Shown here: piece after piece, positions 1 through 9,942 of the stretch | Layout of the letters: every line of letters starts with the position of its first letter | Numbering within the stretch: position 1 is the stretch's first letter | Origin: an uncultured Hyphomicrobiales bacterium | GTDB taxonomy: Bacteria > Pseudomonadota > Alphaproteobacteria > Rhizobiales > Devosiaceae | Length of the DNA: 64,000 nt | Assembly (NCBI GenBank): GCA_903842455.1 | Contig: CAIMLX010000024.1 | Coordinates: 1-64,000, forward strand | Direction: 5' to 3' | Position numbers and translations under genes: made by a program | The notes under the pieces: model-generated | Database searches by the model: none | The model's input: only the letters and a program-made list of their open reading frames with translations | What the model was told of the DNA's origin: nothing

Positions 1-195
1 CGGACGCGGCGCATGGCTCACGGGCGGCGGAGATGGCACGAACCGTGTCTTGCGCTCGACGATCACAGTGTTGCGGGAGTTAGAGCGCCCCATGCCGGGC
101 CCGCCCGGACGGTTACCGCCCAGGTTTGGAGAGCCCTTTAGGGACAGCGTCTTCTTGCCGCCGGTGTCTTCGCGCTTGTCGTCGTTATCAGCCAT
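1..195 (-). CDS. infB: translation initiation factor IF-2, N-terminal fragment
   Basis: Only the first 65 codons are present; the gene runs off the left edge. The ATG at 195 opens a basic, Gly/Pro-rich segment containing KKTLSLKG and, further on, TVIVERKTR, the pattern seen at the N-terminus of alphaproteobacterial IF-2. The GTPase domain lies outside the window. IF-2 delivers initiator tRNA to the 30S subunit. It is the fourth gene of a leftward rimP-nusA-ylxR-infB run. The identification rests on these short motifs plus the position after nusA and the ylxR-type gene, which is the usual order. Confidence 0.88.
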   Translation of the reverse strand, partial: MADNDDKREDTGGKKTLSLKGSPNLGGNRPGGPGMGRSNSRNTVIVERKTRFVPSPPPVSHAPRP

Positions 196-315
196 GTATC
201 TCGCGTCTTCCTTCCGAAACCGCTTGCAGCCCCATACCGGGGGTGCAAACGTTCAGTCCGTATGCCGGGCCTTCTTGGGGGCGGCGTAGCGCTGCCGCGC
301 CGCTCAATAGCCTAT

Positions 316-933
316 CTAGTTGGCAATGTAACGTGCCAGTCTTTGGGCTCGCTGCACTGCCGCCTGGGCTGCGCCCCCTTTGATGAGCGCAGCATGTATC
401 ACATTTTCGATCCCGAGTGCCAAACCCATTTGGATGGAATCGAGTAATTCGAAATGCGGGGTTTCGCCGGGGTTGAATCCCGCCTCTTCGGCCGACTTCG
501 TGTAGCCCTTGAGCGATCCCGTGAGCTTCTTCTTCCCGTCTTCCGCCCCATCGATGGCGGTCAACAGGGCAAGGACCTCGCCGGCTTCGATCGCCGCCTT
601 CACCTTGCTCGCTCCCGTGACCAACTGGCCGGCCTTGCGGGCGAGGCTGAGGGCGGCGATGAACCGTTCCTCGAGCCGCCTGCGGGTCAGCCCGCTGAGA
701 TCGTCGGGCACCTTCACTTCGGACTTCAGGCTCCGGGCAAAGGCCTTCTTCTTTTGCGCCTCGGCGACGTTTTTGGCGCCGAGGCTGATCCACACACCGC
801 GGCCATCGGCCTTGGCGTCGGTATCGGGTACCAGTTCGCCGTCAGGAGAGACGACGAACCGGATGAGATCGGCTACCGGCCTGACCTCGCGGGTGAGGGC
901 GCATAGCCGTTCGGTTTCTTCGCGCGAGGCCAC
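316..933 (-). CDS. YlxR-type RNA-binding protein (DUF448 plus L7Ae-like domain)
   Basis: This 205-residue protein starts at a GTG 17 bases after the nusA stop, with no strong ribosome binding site visible. Residues about 8-85 match the YlxR/DUF448 fold, with TREVRP, LIRFV and GRGVWI. The second half (from about residue 90) contains LSLARKAGQLVTG, typical of L7Ae/L30e-like RNA-binding domains; this two-domain form is common in alphaproteobacteria. YlxR proteins bind RNA and lie between nusA and infB in many bacteria, as here. The precise function is not established. The start could be slightly further upstream. Confidence 0.88.
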   Translation of the reverse strand: MASREETERLCALTREVRPVADLIRFVVSPDGELVPDTDAKADGRGVWISLGAKNVAEAQKKKAFARSLKSEVKVPDDLSGLTRRRLEERFIAALSLARKAGQLVTGASKVKAAIEAGEVLALLTAIDGAEDGKKKLTGSLKGYTKSAEEAGFNPGETPHFELLDSIQMGLALGIENVIHAALIKGGAAQAAVQRAQRLARYIAN

Positions 934-950
934 AGGGTCAAGGCGCCCGA

Positions 951-2546
951 TTACGCGGGCTGCCCCTCATCCATGGGCTGATCGGCCGCGGCGAGATCCG
1001 CCTCGGTGATCCAGCCTGCCTTCAGGCGGGCCTGCAGGATCATCTCCTCGGCTTCTTCCCGCGAAACCGGGAAGTCCTTGAAGGTGCCGTCGAAACGCTT
1101 GGTTTCGCCATCCTTGCGCTCGGTCCAGCCAACCAGATCGTCGGCGGCGCAGCCGGCGAAATCGTCGACCGTCCTGATCTCTTCCTTGCCGAGCGCCACC
1201 AGCATGGCGGCGTTGAGGCCCGGGATCTCGTAGAGTTCGTCGGCGACGCCGAGCGTTATGCGCTCATCGTCGTTGGCCTTCTCGATGGCCGCGAGGTAGT
1301 CGACGGCGCGCTGCTGGATTTCGCCGGCAGTCTCGTCGTCGAAGCCCTGGATCGAGGCGATCTCGGAGACATCGATGTAGGCCAGTTCCTCGACGCTGGA
1401 AAAGCCTTCCGAAGCCAGTACTTGGGCAACCATCTCGTCAACATCAATAGCGGCCATGAACAAAGTCGACCGCTCGGCAAATTCCTTCTGGCGACGCTCC
1501 GACTCTTCCTGCTCGGTCAGGATGTCGATATCCCAGCCAAGGAGCTGCGAAGCGAGGCGGACGTTCTGGCCGCGGCGGCCGATGGCGAGCGACAGCTGCT
1601 CGTCGGGCACCACGACCTCGATGCGCTCGGCCTGCTCGTCGAGCACCACCTTGGCCACATCGGCCGGCTGCAGCGCCGACACGACGAGCCCGGCGACATC
1701 CTCGGTCCACGGGATGATGTCGATCTTTTCGCCCTGCAGTTCGGCAACCACCGCCTGCACGCGCGAACCGCGCATACCGACGCAGGCGCCTACCGGATCG
1801 ATGGACGAGTCGTTGGAGGTCACCGCGATCTTGGCGCGGCTGCCCGGATCGCGGGCGATCGAGCGGATGGTGATGATGCCATCGTAGATTTCCGGCACTT
1901 CCTGGCGGAACAGCGCCGCCATGAACTGCGGGTGGGTGCGCGACAGGAAGATCTGCGGGCCGCGCTGCTCGCGGCGCACGTCGTAGATATAGGCGCGGAC
2001 ACGATCGCCGTAACGGTAGAGTTCGCGCGGGATCAACTCGTCGCGGCGGATGATGGCTTCGCCACGGCCGAGGTCGACAATGACGTTGCCGTATTCGACG
2101 CGCTTGACCGTGCCGTTGACGATCTCGCCGACGCGGTTGATGTATTCCTCATACATGCGGTCGCGCTCGGCATCGCGCACCTTCTGCACGATGACCTGCT
2201 TGGCCGACTGGGCGGCGATGCGGCCGAATTCAATGGGCGGCAGCGGCTCGGTGACGAAGTCGCCCAGCTTGGCGGCGCCGTTGCGTCCCTGCGCGTCCTT
2301 CAGCCCGATCTGGCGGCCGTATTCCTCGACCGTCTCGACCACTTCGAGCAGGCGCCACATGCGCGTCTCGCCCGACTTGGGGTTGATATCGACCTTGATG
2401 TTGGTCTCGGCGCCGTAGCGGGCCTTGGCCGCCTTCTCGATGGCGTCCTGCATCGCCTCGATGACGATCATGCGATCGATCGACTTTTCGCGGGCGACGG
2501 CATCGGCGATCTGGAGCAGCTCCAGGCGGTTCGCGCTAACGGCCAT
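951..2546 (-). CDS. nusA: transcription termination/antitermination factor NusA
   Basis: The 531-residue protein matches alphaproteobacterial NusA in length. The N-terminal RNA polymerase-binding domain (about 1-130) opens with [18 protein letters not shown]. It is followed by an S1 domain around residues 135-200 ([21 protein letters not shown]), two KH domains (about 230-350, including [11 protein letters not shown] and [11 protein letters not shown]) and C-terminal helix-hairpin-helix repeats. NusA modulates pausing, termination and antitermination. Its ATG is directly adjacent to the rimP stop codon, so the two are very likely cotranscribed and translationally coupled. Confidence 0.97.
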   Translation of the reverse strand: MAVSANRLELLQIADAVAREKSIDRMIVIEAMQDAIEKAAKARYGAETNIKVDINPKSGETRMWRLLEVVETVEEYGRQIGLKDAQGRNGAAKLGDFVTEPLPPIEFGRIAAQSAKQVIVQKVRDAERDRMYEEYINRVGEIVNGTVKRVEYGNVIVDLGRGEAIIRRDELIPRELYRYGDRVRAYIYDVRREQRGPQIFLSRTHPQFMAALFRQEVPEIYDGIITIRSIARDPGSRAKIAVTSNDSSIDPVGACVGMRGSRVQAVVAELQGEKIDIIPWTEDVAGLVVSALQPADVAKVVLDEQAERIEVVVPDEQLSLAIGRRGQNVRLASQLLGWDIDILTEQEESERRQKEFAERSTLFMAAIDVDEMVAQVLASEGFSSVEELAYIDVSEIASIQGFDDETAGEIQQRAVDYLAAIEKANDDERITLGVADELYEIPGLNAAMLVALGKEEIRTVDDFAGCAADDLVGWTERKDGETKRFDGTFKDFPVSREEAEEMILQARLKAGWITEADLAAADQPMDEGQPA

Positions 2547-3227
2547 TCAATTGGTCTCCTGTTCAGAGTCTGAAGTCTTGTGGTCCGCCGGGTCCCCGGC
2601 CGAAGCGGCCTCCGGGTCGTCGTCCAGCATGCCATCGTCCGCCAACTCGACGGTCTCGATCTCGTCGTCATCGTCGATCGGGAATTCTTCCTGGTCGACC
2701 TGGGCCATGTTCATCAGCTTGTCGGTCATCACCAGCTTGGCCTCGGCCAAGAGCCGCAGCGGCAGCGTGTAGTCGGGGTCGGTATCCTTGGGCACGTCCG
2801 GCAGCGTCACGGTGATGTTCTCGCCGTCCACCGCCTTGATGAAGCCGCGGAAGCGGCGGCGGCCATCAAGCAGGTCGGTCAGCTCGATCCGCGCCTCGTG
2901 GCCGACATAGCGGACGAAATCACGGGCGCGCACCAGCGGCCGGTCGATGCCCGGGGACGACACCTCGAGGTGGTACTCCCGATCGATGGGGTCCTCGACA
3001 TCGAGCACCGGCGAGATTTCCTTGGAGAGGGCTTCGCAGTCGGTGATGGCGAAGCGGCCGTTCTCGTCCTCGGCCATGATCTGCAGGGTCAGGCCGTTTT
3101 CCTGCGTGGTGCGCACGCGGACGAGGCTGTAGCCGAGATCGTTGGCGACCGGCTCGATGATACGCGCGATGCGCGCCTCGACGGCCGTCTCCTTGATGTA
3201 GCGCTTTTCGGTGAGATCGAAAGCCAA
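2547..3227 (-). CDS. rimP: ribosome maturation factor RimP
   Basis: This is a 226-residue RimP, needed for late maturation of the 30S subunit. The N-terminal domain carries ARIARIIEPVANDLGYSLVRV and the conserved LEVSSPGIDRPL motif near residue 90, followed by the Sm-like C-terminal domain. The last 60 residues are a very acidic tail (DDDDEIETVELADDG) beyond the usual core, as in many alphaproteobacteria. The start is a TTG at 3227 preceded by AAGGG; no ATG lies in frame nearby. It heads the leftward operon and is preceded by a structured leader. Confidence 0.95.
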   Translation of the reverse strand: MAFDLTEKRYIKETAVEARIARIIEPVANDLGYSLVRVRTTQENGLTLQIMAEDENGRFAITDCEALSKEISPVLDVEDPIDREYHLEVSSPGIDRPLVRARDFVRYVGHEARIELTDLLDGRRRFRGFIKAVDGENITVTLPDVPKDTDPDYTLPLRLLAEAKLVMTDKLMNMAQVDQEEFPIDDDDEIETVELADDGMLDDDPEAASAGDPADHKTSDSEQETN

Positions 3228-3311
3228 GCCAATGGCCCTTGTGATTTGGCGGTTGCTGGCGAAACGGCTCGCAGCTTGCGCCGGTGGTTGTCTGGCGGTG
3301 CCCTAGAAAGC

Positions 3312-3345
3312 AAAAAGAGCGGGGGCCGGTCAGGGCACCCACTCT
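3312..3345 (-). terminator. terminator-like hairpin in the rimP leader
   Basis: Read on the minus strand, AGAGTGGG (3345-3338) can pair with CCCGCTCT (3323-3316) through eight base pairs including one G-U. A run of five T follows immediately. The hairpin lies 85 bases before the rimP start and downstream of a good promoter, so it may be an attenuator rather than an end-of-gene terminator. No gene to the right is transcribed in this direction for it to end. Confidence 0.55.
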
Positions 3346-3371
3346 CGAATGAGAGCATCGATGTTGGCGCT

Positions 3372-3400
3372 CATATAGCTGCAATGGCGGGCAAGTGCAA
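3372..3400 (-). promoter_or_regulatory. sigma70-type promoter for rimP-nusA-ylxR-infB
   Basis: On the minus strand TTGCAC (3400-3395) is followed after exactly 17 bases by TATATG (3377-3372). Initiation would be near 3365, giving a leader of about 138 bases before rimP. The match was made by eye; no experimental start is known to me. Confidence 0.5.
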
Positions 3401-3466
3401 GGTCGGCGCTTTGCTTGGCCGGCCGAGCCGTTATGGTGCATTTCGGGATTCGACCGGAGTGATGAG

Positions 3467-4594
3467 ATGAAGACGCGTGCGGCGGTGGCGTTCGAGGCGA
3501 ACAAGCCCCTCGAGATCGTGGAACTGGACCTCGAAGGGCCGAAGGCCGGCGAGGTGCTGGTGGAGATCAGGGCCACGGGCATCTGCCATACCGACGCCTA
3601 CACGCTGTCGGGCGCTGATCCGGAGGGGCTGTTTCCGTCGATTCTCGGGCACGAGGGGGCGGGCGTCGTGCTCGAGGTCGGGCCGGGGGTGACCAGCCTG
3701 AAGCCGGGCGACCATGTGATTCCGCTCTATACGCCCGAATGCCGCGAGTGCCCGAGCTGCCTCAGCCGCAAGACCAACCTCTGCACCGCCATCCGCGCCA
3801 CGCAGGGCAAGGGGCTGATGCCGGACGGGACATCGCGGTTCAGCTACAAGGGGCAGACGATCTACCACTACATGGGCTGCTCGACGTTTTCGAACCACAC
3901 GGTGCTGCCCGAGATCGCGCTCGCCAAGATCGATCCGAAGGCGCCGTTCGACAAGGTGTTCTATATCGGCTGCGGGGTGACCACCGGGGTGGGCGCGGTG
4001 CTCAATACCGCCAAGGTCGAGCAGGGCGCGACCGCAGTGGTGTTCGGGCTCGGCGGGATCGGGCTCAACGTCATCCAGGGGCTGAAGATGGCGGGGGCCG
4101 ACATGATTATCGGCGTCGACATCAACAACGACAAGCAGGCCTGGGGCGAGCGGTTCGGGATGACGCATTTCGTCAACCCCAAGGAGATCGAGGGCGATGT
4201 GGTGCCGCATCTCGTCAACCTGACGAAGCGTGGGGCCGACCAGATCGGCGGGGCGGACTACACGTTCGATTGCACGGGCAATACCACAGTGATGCGGCAG
4301 GCGCTCGAAGCCAGCCATCGCGGCTGGGGCAAGTCGGTGGTGATCGGCGTGGCGGCTGCGGGTGAGGAAGTCTCGACCCGGCCGTTCCAGCTGGTTACGG
4401 GGCGGACGTGGATGGGCACGGCGTTCGGCGGCGCGCGCGGCCGTACCGACGTGCCCAAGATCGTCGACTGGTACATGAGCGGCAAGTTGGAGATCGACCC
4501 GATGATCACCCACACGCTCAGGCTCGAGGACATCAACAAGGGCTTCGACCTGCTGCACCACGGCGAGAGCATCCGCAGCGTGGTGCTGTTCTGA
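3467..4594 (+). CDS. frmA: S-(hydroxymethyl)glutathione dehydrogenase / class III alcohol dehydrogenase
   Basis: This 375-residue zinc enzyme oxidises S-hydroxymethylglutathione, the adduct of formaldehyde and glutathione, to S-formylglutathione with NAD. The ATG at 3467 follows GGAG and gives exactly the family length. Catalytic-zinc residues are visible in TGICHTDAY and in GHEGAGVV. The structural-zinc cysteines are in [17 protein letters not shown]. The Rossmann motif is GLGGIGLN near residue 197. The YHYMGCSTF segment is typical of class III enzymes. It is divergent from rimP. S-formylglutathione hydrolase, a frequent neighbour, is not next to it. Confidence 0.96.
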   Translation: MKTRAAVAFEANKPLEIVELDLEGPKAGEVLVEIRATGICHTDAYTLSGADPEGLFPSILGHEGAGVVLEVGPGVTSLKPGDHVIPLYTPECRECPSCLSRKTNLCTAIRATQGKGLMPDGTSRFSYKGQTIYHYMGCSTFSNHTVLPEIALAKIDPKAPFDKVFYIGCGVTTGVGAVLNTAKVEQGATAVVFGLGGIGLNVIQGLKMAGADMIIGVDINNDKQAWGERFGMTHFVNPKEIEGDVVPHLVNLTKRGADQIGGADYTFDCTGNTTVMRQALEASHRGWGKSVVIGVAAAGEEVSTRPFQLVTGRTWMGTAFGGARGRTDVPKIVDWYMSGKLEIDPMITHTLRLEDINKGFDLLHHGESIRSVVLF

Positions 4595-4624
4595 GGTTCG
4601 AGTTCGGCACTCGCACCTCACACC

Positions 4625-4730
4625 CACTGTCACCCCGGCGACGGCCGGGGACCATCCCGCGGGCTTGCTACCTCAGTGACCGTGCGGCTACCGCTCAGGC
4701 TAGATCCCGGCCTTCGCCGGGATGACACTG
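4625..4730 (+). repeat. dispersed palindromic repeat, family A copy 1
   Basis: An element of roughly 105 bases between frmA and the convergent downstream gene. Its left end has TGTCACCCCGGCGACGGCC and its right end GATCCCGGCCTTCGCCGGG followed by ATGACAC, so the ends are inverted copies. The interior CTCAGTGACCGTGCG is shared with the copy at 25974-26073. A structured intergenic repeat; it may also end transcription from both sides. Confidence 0.7.
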
Positions 4731-4750
4731 AGTTTGTTGGCAGGATGTGG

Positions 4751-5722
4751 CTAGAGCCCCAACCGGGCCCGCAGGTCGGCTTCGGTCATGCTGCCCGGCT
4801 TTTCACCACGCTCGACCAGTTCGTGGCCGATGGCGACGAGGCCGGCGTTGAGCGGTGTGGGAACGCCGTAGAGGCGGCCGAGGAGGACGATCTCGCCGTT
4901 GAGCCAATCGGTTTCGATGCTGCCGGCGCCGCGCTTGAGGCTTTGCACGGACGAGCCGCCGGTGCGGGTGACGCCCTCGACGGCGCCCATTTCCATGAGG
5001 CCCTTGCGGCGCGGGTCGGCGTTGCCGATGGCGATGCGCTCGATGCCGGCGGCGTCGTAGACCCTGTCGGCCTCGGCCTGGATCGGCTCCATCAGCGGAC
5101 CGGAGCGGGCGCCGTGGCCGAGGGCGGCCTCGACGACGTTGCCGAGATTGTCGCGCAGCTTGCCGTATTTCGAGCGCATGACGTGCTCGAGCGGGAAGGC
5201 GGCGAAGCCGGCGCTGTCCATGGCAGTGGCGATCGTGGCGACGTTGTCGTCGAGACCCTGCGGGTAGCGGCCGATATCGACGAGGCCGAGCTTCGGCGTG
5301 CCGTAGCAGATGACTTCGCCGGGGGTGACGTAGTCGGCCGGCAGCATCACCGTCATGCCGTAGACGTTGGGGAACAGCCGGAGCGCGGCGCGCTCGTTGT
5401 TGACGCCGTTCTGGGCGCAGACGATGGCCTGGGTGGTGACGCCGGCCGCGCGGAGAGCCGCGAGCGCTCCGGCGGTATCCTGCCCCTTCATGGCGAGGAA
5501 GATGACGTCGTCGGGGCGGAAGGCGATGTCGGCCGGGGCGGCGACGACGGGGAAGTCCACATGGTCGGTGCCGGCGGGGCTCTTGAAGCTGAGGCCGGAA
5601 TTGCCGCGGATCGCCTCCAGCATGCGGCCACGGGCAATGCCGACGACGTCGTGGCCAGCGCGAGCAAGCGCCGCTGCAAACGTGCCGCCAATCGCGCCGA
5701 CGCCATAGATGATGAACCGCAT
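4751..5722 (-). CDS. 2-dehydropantoate 2-reductase family protein
   Basis: This 323-residue protein has the ketopantoate reductase fold. It opens with MRFIIYGVGAIGGTFAAALA, an N-terminal Rossmann dinucleotide-binding motif for NADPH. CAQNGVNNE near residue 105 and a C-terminal helical domain with KYGKLRDNLGN match the ApbA/PanE superfamily. The ATG at 5722 is preceded by GAGGAG at good spacing, so longer upstream reading is not needed. True PanE makes pantoate for coenzyme A, but many genomes carry several paralogues of unknown substrate and no pantothenate gene is adjacent. Substrate uncertain. Confidence 0.82.
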   Translation of the reverse strand: MRFIIYGVGAIGGTFAAALARAGHDVVGIARGRMLEAIRGNSGLSFKSPAGTDHVDFPVVAAPADIAFRPDDVIFLAMKGQDTAGALAALRAAGVTTQAIVCAQNGVNNERAALRLFPNVYGMTVMLPADYVTPGEVICYGTPKLGLVDIGRYPQGLDDNVATIATAMDSAGFAAFPLEHVMRSKYGKLRDNLGNVVEAALGHGARSGPLMEPIQAEADRVYDAAGIERIAIGNADPRRKGLMEMGAVEGVTRTGGSSVQSLKRGAGSIETDWLNGEIVLLGRLYGVPTPLNAGLVAIGHELVERGEKPGSMTEADLRARLGL

Positions 5723-5930
5723 ACCAAGACTCCTCGTGAGGGCGGACCATGGCGCGATGCGCGCGGCCCGGCAATTGACCGGAGGAATGAGCCGGCACCG
5801 GCATCGGTTCAAACCGCTTGCAGCGAAAGCCGCACTTGTCGGTGACGGTGGCGAGGGTCTACAACCCGGCTCAGCGAGCGCCGAGCGCTTCCCCTCACCC
5901 CTCCCCCGTAAGAACTCACGGACATTGACC

Positions 5931-6920
5931 ATGGAATACCGTCGCCTGGGCAAATCTGGCCTGAAGGTCAGCGAATTCTCGTTTGGTGCATGGGTCACCT
6001 TCGGCAAGCAGGTCGGCGAGGACGCCGCCGCTTCGATCATGGGCTACGCCTACGACAACGGCGTCAACTTCTTCGACAATGCCGAGGGCTATGAGCGCGG
6101 CAATGCCGAAGTGGTGATGGGGGAGGCGCTGAAGGCGCTGAACTGGAGCCGCGACAGCTACGCGGTCTCGTCGAAAGTGTTCTGGGGCGGCGACAAGCCG
6201 ACGCAGAAGGGGCTTTCGGCCAAGCACGTGACCGATGCGGCCCATGCGGCGCTGAAGCGCCTGCAGGTGGACTACCTCGATCTCTATTTCTGCCACCGCC
6301 CCGATATCGATACGCCGATCGAAGAGACCGTGCGGGCGATGCACAACCTGATCGCGCAGGGCAAGGTGCTCTACTGGGGCACGTCGGAATGGACGGCGCA
6401 GCAGCTGACCGAAGCCTATGCGATCGCCCGGCAGGAGCACCTGACGCCGCCGACCATGGAGCAGCCCGAATACAACCTGTTCCGCCGCGAGAAGGTCGAG
6501 GCGGAGTTCCTGCCGCTCTACCGCCTGTTCGGGCTTGGCACCACCATCTGGTCCCCGCTCGCCTCGGGTATCCTCACCGGCAAGTACAATGACGGCGTGC
6601 CGGCCGACAGCCGCATGAACCTCCCCGGCTACGAGTGGCTGAAGGCGCGGCTCGACAGCGACAAGGGTCGCGACGAACTGGCCAAGGTGAAGCAGCTGGC
6701 GAAACTCGCCGACGAGGTCGGCATGCCGATCCACTACCTGGCGCTGCTCTGGTGCAACGCCAATCCGAACGTCTCGACGGTGATCCTCGGAGCCTCCAAG
6801 CTGAGCCAGCTCAAGGACAATCTCGAAGCGCTCAAGCACAAGGCGAAGATGACGCCGGAAGTGCTGGCCGAGATCGAGAAGATCATGGGCAACAAGCCGG
6901 CGGCGCCGCAGCGCTACTAG
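5931..6920 (+). CDS. aldo/keto reductase (Kv-beta-like)
   Basis: This 329-residue NADPH-dependent oxidoreductase begins MEYRRLGKSGLKVSEFSFGAW, the usual N-terminus of the family. The catalytic tetrad is visible: Asp and Tyr in FFDNAEGYERG, Lys in VSSKVFWGG, and His in YLDLYFCHRPD. The overall pattern (TIWSPLASGILTGKYNDG, VILGASKLSQLKDNL) resembles the potassium-channel beta-subunit type and its bacterial relatives. The natural substrate cannot be read from the sequence. The 208-base gap before it holds only a short CT-rich stretch. Confidence 0.92.
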   Translation: MEYRRLGKSGLKVSEFSFGAWVTFGKQVGEDAAASIMGYAYDNGVNFFDNAEGYERGNAEVVMGEALKALNWSRDSYAVSSKVFWGGDKPTQKGLSAKHVTDAAHAALKRLQVDYLDLYFCHRPDIDTPIEETVRAMHNLIAQGKVLYWGTSEWTAQQLTEAYAIARQEHLTPPTMEQPEYNLFRREKVEAEFLPLYRLFGLGTTIWSPLASGILTGKYNDGVPADSRMNLPGYEWLKARLDSDKGRDELAKVKQLAKLADEVGMPIHYLALLWCNANPNVSTVILGASKLSQLKDNLEALKHKAKMTPEVLAEIEKIMGNKPAAPQRY

Positions 6921-6979
6921 GGGCGATGGCGGGGGACGAGGCGGCGTGGCACTCAGCTGACTGGTTGGCGGGTGTGACC

Positions 6980-7041
6980 GCCCCCTCCACCAGCTTCGCT
7001 GGTCCCCCTCCCCCGCTCCGCAGGGGAGGACCCCCGGCGAC
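6980..7041 (+). repeat. dispersed repeat, family B copy 1
   Basis: About 62 bases containing GCCCCCTCCACCAGC, GCTGGTCCCCCTCCCCCGC and CAGGGGAGGA, with internal hairpin potential (ACCAGC...GCTGGT and CCCCTCCCCC...GGGGAGG). Nearly the same sequence recurs at 9069-9133 and 57429-57492. It lies between the aldo/keto reductase and the ABC transporter gene. Confidence 0.75.
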
Positions 7042-7105
7042 CTGCCCGTTTCGCGAGGTTGATCGGCACCTTCGGGCTCCCGTATCGTTCTGATGCAAAT
7101 CATTC

Positions 7106-7128
7106 TGCCCGGGCCCGTCGCCCGGGCA
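7106..7128 (+). other. GC-rich hairpin upstream of the ABC transporter gene
   Basis: TGCCCGGG (7106-7113) and CCCGGGCA (7121-7128) form an 8-bp stem with a 7-base loop. It ends about ten bases before the GGAGAGG ribosome binding site at 7138. No T-tract follows, so a terminator is unlikely; it may be a leader structure. Confidence 0.4.
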
Positions 7129-7147
7129 CTTGTTTCTGGAGAGGCCG

Positions 7148-9052
<1,905 letters not shown>

Positions 9053-9068
9053 GGACGGCACCTGCTGC

Positions 9069-9133
9069 CGCCCCCTCCACCAGCCTTCGGCTGGTTCCCC
9101 TCCCCCGCTTCGCAGGGGAGGACCACCGGCGAC
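9069..9133 (+). repeat. dispersed repeat, family B copy 2
   Basis: GCCCCCTCCACCAGC, then a CTTCGG loop, GCTGG, CCCCTCCCCCGCTTCGC and AGGGGAGGACCACC. Closely matches the copies at 6980-7041 and 57429-57492. It fills the gap between two convergent genes and could serve as a bidirectional transcript end. Confidence 0.75.
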
Positions 9134-9146
9134 GTCGGCGCTCGGC

Positions 9147-9806
9147 TCAGCTGACGTAGACCTTCGTGCCGGTCGGGACGCGGGCGTGGAGGTCGATGAT
9201 GTCGTGGTTCATCAGGCGGATGCAGCCCGACGAGACCTGCTGGCCGATGGTGTAGGGCTCGGTGGTGCCGTGCAGGCGGAAATGCGTGTCCTTGCCGTTG
9301 CGGTAGAGGTAGAGCGCGCGGGCGCCGAGCGGGTTGGTCGGGCCGCCCGGAAGGCCGGCGGCGTACTCGGCGTAGCGCTCGGGCTGGGTCTTGATCATGT
9401 TGGCGGTCGGCGTCCAGCCCGGCCAGGCGGCCTTGCGGGCGATGACGGCGTTGCCCTTGAACTGCAGCCCCTCCTCGCGACCGACGCCGACGCCGTAGCG
9501 CATGGCGCGGCCGTTCGGCTGCACCAGGTAGAGGTAGCGCTCGGCGGTGCTCACCACGATCGAACCCGGCGCGTATTTGGAGGCATAGTCGACCTCCTGC
9601 CGCCAGTATTGCTGCGGGATGCGGCGCAGGTCGACGGCCGGCACCGGGTAGGGCTCGTTCGGCTTGGCGGCATAATAGGTCGCCCACGGCTCATCGACCT
9701 GGATCACCGTCATCCCGTCGGCGAGGCGACGGGTGCCGCCGGTGGACGAGCAGGCGGAGAGGGCGAGAGCGGCGGCTCCGACGATAAAAAGGCGGCGAGA
9801 GGTCAA
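9147..9806 (-). CDS. L,D-transpeptidase lipoprotein (YkuD domain)
   Basis: This 219-residue protein belongs to the ErfK/YbiS/YnhG family, periplasmic enzymes that make 3-3 peptidoglycan crosslinks or attach proteins to peptidoglycan. The TTG start at 9806 yields MTSRRLFIVGAAALALSACS, a good lipoprotein signal with lipobox LSAC (Cys near residue 19). The YkuD active-site motif SSGCIRL places the catalytic Cys near residue 195, with FRLHGT upstream. In-frame readings further upstream lack a signal peptide, which decides the start. Alphaproteobacterial genomes usually carry many paralogues. Confidence 0.9.
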   Translation of the reverse strand: MTSRRLFIVGAAALALSACSSTGGTRRLADGMTVIQVDEPWATYYAAKPNEPYPVPAVDLRRIPQQYWRQEVDYASKYAPGSIVVSTAERYLYLVQPNGRAMRYGVGVGREEGLQFKGNAVIARKAAWPGWTPTANMIKTQPERYAEYAAGLPGGPTNPLGARALYLYRNGKDTHFRLHGTTEPYTIGQQVSSGCIRLMNHDIIDLHARVPTGTKVYVS

Positions 9807-9942
9807 GGCATATCCGTGCAACTGAGTGAGCGGCGAAAGAACCGGCCGCGTGTCCGTTTGTCGAGTGCGCCCCGGCCACACGAACGGCGACACCACAACG
9901 CCGCCGATCACAATTCCGTTGCATCGTGGCCGGCCTTCCGCC

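Noticed and set aside
1422-2573. A 383-codon plus-strand frame opposite nusA
   Set aside because: Same antisense effect; NusA domains on the minus strand are clear.
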